Assembly: GCA_034180455.1 (NCBI GenBank)
Contig: JAXFOG010000031.1
Span: 1-64,000 of the forward strand
Direction of reading: 5' to 3'
Source: JAAZPT01 sp034180455
Lineage (GTDB): Bacteria > Bacillota > Clostridia > Christensenellales > Aristaeellaceae
Length of the DNA stretch: 64,000 nucleotides
A program made the position numbers and the translations under genes. The notes beneath the pieces were generated by a model that saw only the letters and a program-made list of their open reading frames with translations, did not search any database and was not told where the DNA came from. This document shows, piece after piece, positions 8,340-17,322 of the stretch; the first letter of the stretch is position 1, and the number at the start of each line of letters is the position of its first letter.

Positions 8340-9893
8340 ATGACCAATGAGTTAAAAAATAAAAATTTAAAAAATACTTGGGAAAGGTTTGCAAGCATAG
8401 CAGATAATGCTGTTTATGTATTGTTTTTTATGCTTATGCTTTGCTCACTTTGTATTCTGCTTTATTCTAATACAGTGTACAACTTTAAAGTATATCTTAA
8501 TTTTAGCAATATACTATTATGGGCCTATGGCATATTAACAAGCATTATTGTATTGCTTATAGTTTCCTTTACAAAAGATTTTAAGGTCAATATAAATAAG
8601 CTTACATTGGTTTTGTTCCTTTTGATTTCTTATATTTCGTTCAATATTGCATTTCAATTTAAGTGGGATAATTATTTTATTATAAGAAATGCTCAATTGA
8701 TTGTAGGTGGAGCAGAGAGCAAAGACCTATCAAGTGACTACTTTAGCATGTATCCCAACAACTTCTTTTTGTTAATGATATTTACACTCATACTAAAAAT
8801 TCACAATGTAATAGGAATTTTTAATATGAATGGCAATTATATGCCGGTGATATTGTTTCAATGTGCACTTATGAGCATGGCTGCCAGAACTTTGTATTTA
8901 ATAATATATGATATGTGCAAAAAGCATAATATAGCCTTATTTGGATTTTTGCTATATTCTTTTTCAATAGTGCTGTCAGGAATGTCGGTAATAACCTATT
9001 CCGACCAAGTGGCTCTTATATTCCCTTTGCTGGTGTTGCGACTTTTTCAGCTAATGGATAATAAAAAACATATTTTACTAAAGGTGATTGGAATAATTGT
9101 ATGTAGTTATATAGCATTTCTTATAAAGCCACCTACAGTAATACCTTTGATTGCCATACTGCTGTATGCTGCTGTGCATAGTATAAATAAAATAAACAAA
9201 AATATCATAAAGTACATAGTTTGTATATCAATATGTATAGCTATACTTATTACTGGGCATAGTTTTGTGAAAGATAGGTTTATTGCGTATAGTGGCTTAG
9301 AAATTGAGAAAAATGGAGGCATGTCTCCGTGGCACTTTGTTATGATGGGTATGAACAAGAATACTCAAGGACTTTTTTCGGGGGATGATGTCCAATTTAG
9401 CAAGGAATCAATCAAAAATCATAGCAACGGAGCTGTGCAGAAGGAAATAGCAATATCTAGATTTAAAGAGCTTATAAATTCTGGAGAATTTCTTAGTCAT
9501 CTAGAAAGAAAAATTTTAAACAGTCTTGGAGATGGCTCGTTTTATTGGCATCAAGTGACAACCTTTAAAAAAGGGGAATTTGAAGATCTAAACTATCATG
9601 TAACACCGTTTTTAAAGACTATATACCTTAGAGAAGGCAAAATAGACAAAATTGCCTTTCAACAGTCTATATGGCTTACAATGCTGTTTATAAGTCTTTT
9701 CTCTATATTTTTAAAGAAGAATAAAGAGCAGACAGTAATGATACTATCGCTTATTGGCTTTGTGCTATTTATGTTGATATTTGAAGCAGGGCCAAGAACG
9801 CTAATGAATTTTATTTCGTACTACATAATACTTGCTATGATTGTATTAAGCAATTTAAGCGACATCATAATGAAAAGACTCAACAAAAAATAA
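8340..9893 (+). CDS. Polytopic membrane protein, GT-C-like glycosyltransferase candidate
   Basis: This 517-residue protein has about ten to twelve hydrophobic segments and little else. After the third helix a loop contains WDNYFIIRNA (Asp110) and later SMYPNN (about 136-141). An acidic residue in an early external loop plus a Y-P-N element recalls GT-C fold enzymes that use polyprenyl-phosphate sugars. A 120-residue external loop sits between about 310 and 430. Only a distant AAGGGG ribosome site is seen. It is followed ten bases later by a similar-sized membrane protein, and both are visibly more AT-rich than the telA region. The donor sugar and acceptor are unknown; family assignment is tentative. 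Confidence 0.5.
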   Translation: MTNELKNKNLKNTWERFASIADNAVYVLFFMLMLCSLCILLYSNTVYNFKVYLNFSNILLWAYGILTSIIVLLIVSFTKDFKVNINKLTLVLFLLISYISFNIAFQFKWDNYFIIRNAQLIVGGAESKDLSSDYFSMYPNNFFLLMIFTLILKIHNVIGIFNMNGNYMPVILFQCALMSMAARTLYLIIYDMCKKHNIALFGFLLYSFSIVLSGMSVITYSDQVALIFPLLVLRLFQLMDNKKHILLKVIGIIVCSYIAFLIKPPTVIPLIAILLYAAVHSINKINKNIIKYIVCISICIAILITGHSFVKDRFIAYSGLEIEKNGGMSPWHFVMMGMNKNTQGLFSGDDVQFSKESIKNHSNGAVQKEIAISRFKELINSGEFLSHLERKILNSLGDGSFYWHQVTTFKKGEFEDLNYHVTPFLKTIYLREGKIDKIAFQQSIWLTMLFISLFSIFLKKNKEQTVMILSLIGFVLFMLIFEAGPRTLMNFISYYIILAMIVLSNLSDIIMKRLNKK

Positions 9894-9903
9894 ACATATT
9901 ATT

Positions 9904-11454
9904 ATGGTAAATTTAGAAAAACACTTTATAAAAAAACTTAGAAACATAAGCATTTATGAATATGTTGGATACTGTCTATTGCTAAGCGCTGTATTTATTT
10001 CTGGCGTAGTTTTATCTGTCCTTATTGACGGAAGCATTTGGAATTTAAACTCATTCAACACACAGTGGGGAGATGAACTGACATATTATAGAACTGTGTT
10101 ATCAATGCGTACAATGGGATACCCAACAGGCCATAGGGGATATAATGAATGTGTTCCACCTTTACAGTCTTATGGCAATTATTCAGTGCTTACATATATT
10201 CCGTATTATTTAACATCTTTTATTACCGGGATATCGTCTCATAATTTTATTGTTTATGGTAATGTTATTCTAATAGAGCTATCAATTATAGTATTTATTC
10301 TGGCAATAAGACCTACGCTTTGGCAATCAATTTTATTTTCATTGCTATTTGCAAGCAACATGGTAATTACAAGATATATATGGTCTGGTATGGCTGAAGC
10401 GTTTTTTATAGCAACAACAATTTCTGTGGCATCTATTTCTATAAATCTATATAGAAAAAAGCTATGGAAAACAAAAGAATATACACTGCTTGGAATAATG
10501 CTGTTTTTGATATATTACATGGGCGCCACAAGGCCTTTTATGCTTGCATATATTCTTTTGCCAATTATGCTTTTGTATAGGAACTCGGGATTAAAAAAAC
10601 ATCAAAAAATATTACTCACTATTGGAATATTTTTATTATCATTTGTGACCATATACTTATTTTTCTGGTTCATTAAAAATACAAATTCTAAGTTTTTATA
10701 TGATACTATACTAACGGATTTTAAAAAATCACCCATAGATGCTATTATAAATGCACACAATAATATTCTATCTTTGCTACTAAATATATTTAATGAAAAT
10801 CTAGATGCGTTCACAAAATATACAACTGCATATTTTTGCTTTTTTATGATTTTGTATATAGCGTTAAGCATATACTCTATAATTAGAAAAAAAGAATATA
10901 CTAGCTTGGTGCTTGCAACTTTAATTATTACATTTGTGATATTTGAGGCTATTATTATAATTTATAATTATGCTCAAACAAGGATGTACCTTTCGGTAGC
11001 AATATTAATGATAATATTTGCCACAGTAGAAGTTAAAGAATTAAAAATAGCAGTACCGATGTTTTTAATAACTGTATTTTGCATGTACTGTATTATTGCG
11101 AATATGATAGAATTTCCTCAAAATAAAGAGGGTGACGATGTTAAGGCTTTAGAAACAAGACGAACTATGACAGAAGTAATGCCTTATGATTCAAGTGGAG
11201 AAGAATTTAATAATACCATAATTACACCAATATATTTACCATATACTTTTGATCGCACTTTTATGCTACCAGAATATATTGGCAATACATTCTTGTTGAA
11301 TTCTGATATAATTAACAAAATTAAAGAAGGATTTACTTTTAAAAGCAAGTATATGATGGTAGGACGCTATGATGAACTAAATGAATTGTGTGCTGAAAAA
11401 TTTGAGAATATTTGGCAAGACGATTACTGTATAGTATATAACATACGAGATTAA
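9904..11454 (+). CDS. Polytopic membrane protein, GT-C-like glycosyltransferase candidate
   Basis: This 516-residue protein has one N-terminal helix, an external loop with GDELTYYR (Asp57-Glu58), roughly ten further helices, and a soluble C-terminal part from about residue 400. The acidic pair in the first external loop is the expected metal or catalytic position of GT-C enzymes. It is the same size and has the same layout as the upstream gene, so the two may form a heteromeric or serial cell-surface glycosylation pair. No clear ribosome site precedes ATG 9904, which suggests coupling to the upstream gene. The specific function is not recognised. Confidence 0.5.
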   Translation: MVNLEKHFIKKLRNISIYEYVGYCLLLSAVFISGVVLSVLIDGSIWNLNSFNTQWGDELTYYRTVLSMRTMGYPTGHRGYNECVPPLQSYGNYSVLTYIPYYLTSFITGISSHNFIVYGNVILIELSIIVFILAIRPTLWQSILFSLLFASNMVITRYIWSGMAEAFFIATTISVASISINLYRKKLWKTKEYTLLGIMLFLIYYMGATRPFMLAYILLPIMLLYRNSGLKKHQKILLTIGIFLLSFVTIYLFFWFIKNTNSKFLYDTILTDFKKSPIDAIINAHNNILSLLLNIFNENLDAFTKYTTAYFCFFMILYIALSIYSIIRKKEYTSLVLATLIITFVIFEAIIIIYNYAQTRMYLSVAILMIIFATVEVKELKIAVPMFLITVFCMYCIIANMIEFPQNKEGDDVKALETRRTMTEVMPYDSSGEEFNNTIITPIYLPYTFDRTFMLPEYIGNTFLLNSDIINKIKEGFTFKSKYMMVGRYDELNELCAEKFENIWQDDYCIVYNIRD

Positions 11455-11465
11455 TATATATTAAA

Positions 11466-11495
11466 AACACGCTCTATAAAGAGCGTGCATTTTTA
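11466..11495. terminator. Bidirectional terminator between the GT-like gene and lsrF
   Basis: CACGCTC (11468-11474) pairs with GAGCGTG (11481-11487). A-rich sequence on the left and T-rich sequence on the right let it serve both converging transcripts. Confidence 0.75.
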
Positions 11496-11506
11496 TGATA
11501 GGAAGA

Positions 11507-12391
11507 TTATTTATTGTTTATAGCATCTAGGTAGAACTCATAAGCAAGCTTATCTGTATAGCCTTCATGTACTATCTTTGCTACTGCTTGTGACATTTCA
11601 ACAGCATGCATACTCTGGAATATGTTTCTGCCCATATCCACACCATGAGCGCCACCCTGAATTGAATTATATGCAAGGGTAAGAGCATCTTGCTCACTAA
11701 GCTTTTTGCCACCTGCAACAACGATAGGAACTGGGCAAGCTGCAACTACTTCTTCAAAGTTTTCACAATAGTAAGTTTTTACGATATTTGCGCCAAGCTC
11801 TGCTACGATACGGGTAGCCAGCTTGAAGAATCTGTCTGTACGCTCCATATCCTTGCCTACTGCTACTACACCTAAGGTGGGAATGCTGTACTTGTATCCA
11901 GCGTTAATAACTTTAGAAAGATTATCTATGCTCTCTAGCTGACCATCTGCGCCGATAAAGGTCTGTACTGCCATGCAGTCTGCATTCATTCTAATGGAAT
12001 CCTCTATATCTACGGATACTATCTCATGAGATAGATCGTCATTTATCATAGATGAACCAGCGCTTACTCTTAGAGCGATAGCCTTTCTATTATCGGGTCT
12101 TACGCATGTGCGCAAAGCACCTCTTGTGCCCATAAGGCAGTCAATATTGGGCATAAGCTTTGGTAGCAATATATCAAGACGCTCCAAACCAGATACAGAA
12201 CCCATGAAATAGCCATGGTCAAACGCGAACATTACTGTATTGCCACTCTTGGGATTAAATATATTGGAAAGGTGCTTTTTCATACCCCAATCTAGATTGT
12301 TTGCTCCTTTTACATGAAAATCGCCTTGATTTTGAAAGGGAACATCTATATGAAAATCTTTCGCTATCTTTAAATTATCCTTATCTGCCAT
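11507..12391 (-). CDS. lsrF: 3-hydroxy-2,4-pentadione-5-phosphate thiolase LsrF
   Basis: This 294-residue DeoC/FbaB-type class I aldolase-fold enzyme has FDHGYFMGS (about residues 57-65) and the LsrF-type region around Lys205 (NIVKTYY), which aligns with the Schiff-base lysine of E. coli LsrF. LsrF transfers an acetyl group from the AI-2 breakdown product P-HPD to CoA, giving acetyl-CoA and DHAP in the cytoplasm. TTGGAGG precedes the start. It is the last gene of the lsrACDBF run, with a hairpin separating it from lsrB. Confidence 0.92.
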   Translation of the reverse strand: MADKDNLKIAKDFHIDVPFQNQGDFHVKGANNLDWGMKKHLSNIFNPKSGNTVMFAFDHGYFMGSVSGLERLDILLPKLMPNIDCLMGTRGALRTCVRPDNRKAIALRVSAGSSMINDDLSHEIVSVDIEDSIRMNADCMAVQTFIGADGQLESIDNLSKVINAGYKYSIPTLGVVAVGKDMERTDRFFKLATRIVAELGANIVKTYYCENFEEVVAACPVPIVVAGGKKLSEQDALTLAYNSIQGGAHGVDMGRNIFQSMHAVEMSQAVAKIVHEGYTDKLAYEFYLDAINNK

Positions 12392-12450
12392 ATTATTCCT
12401 CCAAGTTTTTAGTTATGAACTTAGCGTGTTACGCCTCGCTCATCATAATG

Positions 12451-12476
12451 CTCAGGTCAAGAAATCTTGACCTGAG
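12451..12476 (-). terminator. Intercistronic hairpin between lsrB and lsrF
   Basis: A perfect 12-bp stem (CTCAGGTCAAGA / TCTTGACCTGAG) with a two-base loop begins 11 bases after the lsrB stop. No T run follows on the minus strand, so it looks like an mRNA 3'-stabilising or partial-attenuation hairpin and not a full terminator. Confidence 0.7.
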
Positions 12477-12487
12477 TGAAAATAATT

Positions 12488-13558
12488 TTAGAAGTCGTAA
12501 TTGTCCATGTTGTCTTTTGTGAATACAGCACGCTCTGGTAGCAATACAACGCCACTGTCGTCTGCTGTGTAAGCTTCTGGATCAAGAACTGTGTTAGGCA
12601 TAACTTCTACTGTGCCTATCTCTGGGATCTCTACCTTGTCGCCAACCTTGAGCTCATTGCCGCTTGCAATGTAAGCTGCGAGGTAGCATCCAATAGCGCC
12701 CTGAATCTTGCAGTCCCATAGTCCCCAACGGGTTAGGATACCTGCACGGCAGTATTCTTTCATGCTGTTAGGTGATGCAAATCCTGTAATAGAAACTTTT
12801 GTTGCATCTAGGCCTAAGTTCTGAGCAGCCTGAGCCTGTCCTGGTAGAGCTGTTGAGTCGTTGCAGATGATGCCATCAATGTCTGGATGAGCTGTAAGAA
12901 CAGACTCACCAACTGTTATAGCTTTTTCTGCATCCTGGTTGGAGTAGTAGTTTTCTGGAGCTACGTTTACCCAATTAGGATATTTTTCTTGTCTGTACTT
13001 CTCGCCTGCTACGTTCCAGCTGTTCTGGTCTGTAACTGTAGCCTGTGAATAGTGCCAGCAATATTTGATCTCGTCTTTTTCAACATCCTTGCCGCGCTCT
13101 TTCAAGCTCTCTGCAAGCATGTCTACTAACATTTGACCTAGTTGCTCAGGTGTGCCCTGGCTTACCATTACTGTACGGCTCTCTGCCTTTGAGTCAGAGT
13201 CCCATGTTGTAACTGCTAGACCAGCTTCTTTAGCTGCCTTCATAGCATCATCAACACCAGCTGCGTCAACTGTAGAAATGCAGATTGCATCTGCTCCACT
13301 GTTGATGGCGTTATCAATTATAGCAACTTGGTTTGCAACGGCAGCCTCTGGGTTACCGTCATACTTTACAGTATAACCAACTTTCTTTGCTAAATCCTGA
13401 GCGCCTACGTTTGCAGACTCAAAGAATGCATTACCACTTACCTTAGGAATGAATACTACTGTAACATCTTTGATTTCAGCAGCATAAGCACCTACGGAAA
13501 GTGCGAACAATGTAGCGATAGCAACTGCTAAAGCTAAAACTTTTTGTAGCTTTTTCAT
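12488..13558 (-). CDS. lsrB: AI-2 binding protein LsrB
   Basis: This 356-residue periplasmic-binding-type receptor captures autoinducer-2 outside the membrane for LsrACD. A signal peptide (about 1-26, ending AYAA) has no lipobox cysteine. Aligned to Salmonella LsrB, four of the six ligand contacts are kept: Lys39 (K35), Asp120 (D116), Asp177 and Gln178 (D166, Q167). The remaining two are changed: the segment IIAPDANALP becomes IICNDSTALP, so P220 is Asn233 and A222 is Ser235. The operon context still makes AI-2 the likely ligand. GGAGG precedes the ATG. Confidence 0.9.
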   Translation of the reverse strand: MKKLQKVLALAVAIATLFALSVGAYAAEIKDVTVVFIPKVSGNAFFESANVGAQDLAKKVGYTVKYDGNPEAAVANQVAIIDNAINSGADAICISTVDAAGVDDAMKAAKEAGLAVTTWDSDSKAESRTVMVSQGTPEQLGQMLVDMLAESLKERGKDVEKDEIKYCWHYSQATVTDQNSWNVAGEKYRQEKYPNWVNVAPENYYSNQDAEKAITVGESVLTAHPDIDGIICNDSTALPGQAQAAQNLGLDATKVSITGFASPNSMKEYCRAGILTRWGLWDCKIQGAIGCYLAAYIASGNELKVGDKVEIPEIGTVEVMPNTVLDPEAYTADDSGVVLLPERAVFTKDNMDNYDF

Positions 13559-13604
13559 TACAAAAAAACCTCCATTTTATATTTAATGTGTGTTTAGCCA
13601 CACA

Positions 13605-14603
13605 TTATTTGCGTTTCCTTTGATTAAAGAGCTTTACTATATAGGGGTTGGTCTTTGCAAAACGGAAACTTACCACCACTATTAGTAATATTCCTACTGG
13701 TATATCAAGATACTGTGTAGAAAGCCCATTTAAACTAAGTCCTATTCTAAGCAGACCTATTGAAAGGGCTGCAAGTGCTGTACCTATTGTACCACCTACG
13801 CCACCTAGATTGCTTGTACCACCAAGCACTACGGCAGTGATTATTGGAAGAGTATATTCTTTACCAAGATCGGCTTTTGCAGTGCCAAGGTAGGCTGTAA
13901 GCAATATGCCTGCAACAGATGCACTTAGACCTGAAAGTACATATGTAGACATAATTACACTCTTAGTATTTATACCACTAAGCTCTGCAGCGTTTGGGTT
14001 TACACCACTTAGGAATATGCGCCTACCATATTTACTACAATGTAGTATTACGGTAGCGATCACTACTAGCAATAAGAATATTGCAAACTGACTTGGTATT
14101 ACTCCAAATATCATTGTCTTGCTTATTGCTCTAAAAGCATCTGGGAAATTGCTTATTCCCTGATAGGCCTCTGTGGAGCTCATGTTTGTAACAAGTAGGG
14201 CAAGTCCAGAATATAGGAAAGAACCACCAAGTGTTATTACCATAGGCTGAACGCCAGTGTAGGCTACAAAGAATCCACTCAACAAGCCTGCAAGTGCTCC
14301 AAGACATAAGCCCAAAATGCATGCTACAAATATATTGATATGAGCATCATTCCATAGCACACCAACGAATATTGATGTTAATCCAACTATTGAGCCTGAT
14401 TGTATATCTATGCCACCAGTTATCATTACATAGGTAACAAACAGAGATATGATACATACTGGAACAAAGTTATTAAGACTGTTAAACAGACGCTTTATAT
14501 TCAAAAACTTTGGATTAAGCGCTCCAAAAACCACTATTTCTAGTAGTATTACTATTAGTAGCAGGGTTTCCCATCTTTTAAGGAGTTTGGTAAATTTTTT
14601 CAT
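13605..14603 (-). CDS. lsrD: AI-2 ABC importer permease LsrD
   Basis: This 332-residue membrane protein of the RbsC/LsrC/LsrD (BPD_transp_2) family has about ten helices, the VMITGGIDIQSGSIVG segment and the GGTSNLGGVGGT loop that contacts the ATPase. It starts one base after lsrC stops. It is named LsrD because its order (second permease after lsrA) matches enterobacterial lsr operons. GGAGAA precedes the ATG at 14603. Confidence 0.9.
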   Translation of the reverse strand: MKKFTKLLKRWETLLLIVILLEIVVFGALNPKFLNIKRLFNSLNNFVPVCIISLFVTYVMITGGIDIQSGSIVGLTSIFVGVLWNDAHINIFVACILGLCLGALAGLLSGFFVAYTGVQPMVITLGGSFLYSGLALLVTNMSSTEAYQGISNFPDAFRAISKTMIFGVIPSQFAIFLLLVVIATVILHCSKYGRRIFLSGVNPNAAELSGINTKSVIMSTYVLSGLSASVAGILLTAYLGTAKADLGKEYTLPIITAVVLGGTSNLGGVGGTIGTALAALSIGLLRIGLSLNGLSTQYLDIPVGILLIVVVSFRFAKTNPYIVKLFNQRKRK

Positions 14604-14604
14604 G

Positions 14605-15600
14605 CTATGCTTCTCCTTTCAAAGATGTCTTTACTGATAATCTTTCACATCTTGCTCTCTCTATGGAATTTCTACGTATTATAGCATCTACTACAACTAT
14701 TATTATTAGCAATATGCCAGTTATAGTATCATCAAGATTGGAAGGCAAGCCTATAAATACTAGCAAACGGCTGATTGATGCCATAAGAGCTGCACCTATT
14801 GCTGCACCTATCATGTTGCCAACGCCACCACTTAGGCTTATTCCACCTATAACGCAGGCAGCTATAACTTTCATTTCGTAGCCTATTCCAGCTATTGGAG
14901 TTACAAAACCAACACGACTTACGAATATTATTCCGCCAATGCTGGAGAATACACCACATAGCAAGAAGGCAATAAACTTAGTAAGGTCAACAGGTATACC
15001 CAATAGATTTGCACCCGCTGCATTATCGCCAACAGCTGCAAAATACTTGCCCTTTTTTGCCTTTGTCATATACGTATGAATCAATATCATAATCAATATA
15101 ACAAACAAATAGAAGTAGGTAAATGTATCAAAAAGCTTATACTGTGAAAGTGCCTTAAATTCAAAAGGAATATTCTCTACCCACTTACCGTCGGTATACA
15201 CATACATAAGGCCTCTTATAATGCCGTTTGTACCAAGCGTCATTATTATAGATGGTATTCTAAATACAACTACGCCAAAGCCATTTACAGCACCTACCAA
15301 AAGTCCTATTGCAAGACCGATAAGGCAGGATGTTAACCATGGATTGCCATCTCTTACAAGGCACCCTACCACTGTGGCAGAGAGTCCTACCGTTGCGCCA
15401 ACTGATACATCTATCTCGCCAGTGATTATTACAAAGGCTATGCCTATTGCCACTATGGCGAATACCACACTGGAATTAAAGCAAAGTAGAATATTATTTA
15501 CGGTTAGAAAGGCTGGATTTATCGCACCGACAACCAAGAATATTAGAGCCAAGAATATCAGTGCACTAAGCTCTCGTCTTTTAAGCAATAATTTTAACAT
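14605..15600 (-). CDS. lsrC: AI-2 ABC importer permease LsrC
   Basis: This 331-residue partner of LsrD in the same permease family has FVIITGEIDVSVGATVG in the second helix region and GGISLSGGVGNM as the coupling loop. It is preceded by GGAGATACAG and lies nine bases after lsrA, so the genes are cotranscribed. The two permeases form the heterodimeric pore for AI-2 uptake. Confidence 0.9.
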   Translation of the reverse strand: MLKLLLKRRELSALIFLALIFLVVGAINPAFLTVNNILLCFNSSVVFAIVAIGIAFVIITGEIDVSVGATVGLSATVVGCLVRDGNPWLTSCLIGLAIGLLVGAVNGFGVVVFRIPSIIMTLGTNGIIRGLMYVYTDGKWVENIPFEFKALSQYKLFDTFTYFYLFVILIMILIHTYMTKAKKGKYFAAVGDNAAGANLLGIPVDLTKFIAFLLCGVFSSIGGIIFVSRVGFVTPIAGIGYEMKVIAACVIGGISLSGGVGNMIGAAIGAALMASISRLLVFIGLPSNLDDTITGILLIIIVVVDAIIRRNSIERARCERLSVKTSLKGEA

Positions 15601-15609
15601 CTGTATCTC

Positions 15610-17100
15610 CTAAACTATGCCAAATGAGGCTTTTGTCAGGCTATCCTGATTTATTTCCTCATGTGTAAATTCAGCATTTATTCTGCCGTTATACATACTC
15701 AAAGCTCTATCGCTTAGCTCTATTATCTCTTCCATATCGCTTGATATGAGCAGTATTGCTATACCTTCATTTTGAAGCTCGCGAATTATGTTATACACAT
15801 CTGCACGTGCTATTACGTCTATACCTCTTGTGGGTTCGTCAAGTATCAGTAGCTTTGGCTTTGACGCAAGAGCTCTGGCTATAACTACCTTTTGCTGATT
15901 ACCACCAGATAGTGATGATATCTTATCTTCAAGGCCAGTTATCTTTGTATTGAACATTTCTGCATAGTGCTGGGCAACTTCTTTTTCTTTCTTTTTGTTT
16001 ATAAAGAATTTCCCAAGGCTATTTAACGATGAGGCACTAGTGTTTTCGCTTATATCGCTTAAACCAAATATTCCATTAAGGAATCTATCTTCTGCAAGAT
16101 ATGCAATACCCATTTCAAGTAGCTTTTTGGTCTTAAATCCAGTGATTTTTTGCGACTTCAGATATACGTCTCCAGAAAGAACCTTATCTCTGCCAAAGAT
16201 TGTAGTGGCAAGCTCAGTTCTGCCAGCGCCTACAACGCCTGCTAGACCAAGTACCTCTCCAGCATGAACTTTTAATGATATATCTGAAAAACCATAGCCG
16301 GATAAATTTTTAACTTCAAGTACTACATTATTGTAGTCTATATTTCTTTTGCTATCCTCAAGTCCCTCAAGATCTAGTGTGGAATCTGCGGGTAGAAGTC
16401 CTTGCAAAAGCATCTCGTGTGTAAATTCATTGCTAGGCCCTTGAGCTGTTATTACACCATCACGCATTATTACTATAGAGTCTGATATTTCAAACACTTC
16501 GGGAAGTCTGTGGGTGATGTATATTATGCTTATGCCCTTTGATTTAAGATCTCTTATTGATTCAAATAGCCTTTGCACCTCATTAAATGTGAGAGAGCTG
16601 GTAGGCTCATCAAGTATAAGAAGCTTTGCCTCGTGCATAAGACCTCGTAGTATTTCTACAAGCTGCTGCTCTGCAATGGAGAGCGTTTCAGCTTTTCTAT
16701 CAAGAGCTATGTCGCAATTGAGTTCCTTCATTATATTATTGATTTTAGAGAGTATTACTTCTGACTTTTCATCAAGACCCATAGCTACGTTTTCTAAAAC
16801 CGTCATATTGGGGAAGAGCAGAGGCTCTTGTGGCACAAGGTATGCACCATTGGCAAGAGAAACCGATGGCTTTGAAACCTTGCACTGCAAGCCATCTATA
16901 AATATTTCACCTGCATCAGGGAAATATATACCCATGATTATTTTCATAAGGGTAGATTTACCAGCTCCGTTGCCACCAATAAGAGCTACAACTTCGCCCT
17001 TTTTAACGTCAAAGCTTACGCCCTTTAGGACTCTGTTCAAGCCAAAAGCCTTTTCAATATTTTTCAGGCTGAGCCTTATTTGATTATCTTGTGTAGACAA
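15610..17100 (-). CDS. lsrA: AI-2 importer ATPase LsrA
   Basis: This 496-residue duplicated ATPase of the sugar type (RbsA/MglA/LsrA) has an N-terminal domain with Walker A GGNGAGKST (about 42-50) and a C-terminal domain with a degenerate P-loop (GVVGAGRTE) but an intact LSGGNQQKV signature and LILDEPTRGID Walker B. The start is TTG at 17100, with AAGGAG about ten bases upstream. It is first in the minus-strand operon and diverges from lsrR across a 222-base control region. Confidence 0.92.
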   Translation of the reverse strand: MSTQDNQIRLSLKNIEKAFGLNRVLKGVSFDVKKGEVVALIGGNGAGKSTLMKIIMGIYFPDAGEIFIDGLQCKVSKPSVSLANGAYLVPQEPLLFPNMTVLENVAMGLDEKSEVILSKINNIMKELNCDIALDRKAETLSIAEQQLVEILRGLMHEAKLLILDEPTSSLTFNEVQRLFESIRDLKSKGISIIYITHRLPEVFEISDSIVIMRDGVITAQGPSNEFTHEMLLQGLLPADSTLDLEGLEDSKRNIDYNNVVLEVKNLSGYGFSDISLKVHAGEVLGLAGVVGAGRTELATTIFGRDKVLSGDVYLKSQKITGFKTKKLLEMGIAYLAEDRFLNGIFGLSDISENTSASSLNSLGKFFINKKKEKEVAQHYAEMFNTKITGLEDKISSLSGGNQQKVVIARALASKPKLLILDEPTRGIDVIARADVYNIIRELQNEGIAILLISSDMEEIIELSDRALSMYNGRINAEFTHEEINQDSLTKASFGIV

Positions 17101-17117
17101 AGACTTGTGTCTCCTTT

Positions 17118-17144
17118 ACATTTGTTAAACACAAAAATATTTGT
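17118..17144. promoter_or_regulatory. Candidate LsrR operator half-sites, lsrA side
   Basis: ACATTTGT (17118-17125) and the related ATATTTGT (17137-17144) lie between the lsrA promoter and its start. ACATTTG recurs on the lsrR side as an inverted pair, so both are candidate LsrR sites. Assignment rests on repetition and position only. Confidence 0.4.
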
Positions 17145-17151
17145 TATTTAC

Positions 17152-17180
17152 ATATTAGCAATAAGAATATGCTTTGTCAA
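17152..17180 (-). promoter_or_regulatory. Promoter of lsrACDBF
   Basis: Read on the minus strand, TTGACA (complement of 17175-17180) and TAATAT (complement of 17152-17157) are 17 bases apart. Transcription would start about 45 bases before the TTG codon. Confidence 0.7.
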
Positions 17181-17243
17181 GGGCAAACCAAAAAATTTTT
17201 ATAAAAATAATGCTTATTTTCCATAATATCTATTAAAATCATC

Positions 17244-17272
17244 TTGACTATCAATAACTCTAATGATATACT
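17244..17272 (+). promoter_or_regulatory. Promoter of lsrR-lsrK-cupin
   Basis: TTGACT (17244-17249) and TATACT (17267-17272) are separated by 17 bases, 51 bases upstream of lsrR. Confidence 0.7.
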
Positions 17273-17285
17273 AAGAACATAAACA

Positions 17286-17312
17286 ACATTTGTAAATTAT
17301 TTTATCAAATGT
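17286..17312. promoter_or_regulatory. Candidate LsrR operator, lsrR side
   Basis: ACATTTG and its exact reverse complement CAAATGT are separated by 13 bases just downstream of the lsrR -10 box; the right arm abuts the ribosome site. The same word occurs beside the lsrA ribosome site in mirror orientation, as expected for one repressor acting on both genes. Confidence 0.5.
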
Positions 17313-17322
17313 AAGGAGTTAT

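Noticed and set aside
11456..12490. Search for lsrG near lsrF
   Set aside because: No frame with an ABM-like domain was found between lsrF and its flanks.
15221..15613. 130-codon plus-strand frame opposite lsrC
   Set aside because: It lies wholly against a well-supported permease gene and has no family features; typical shadow frame.
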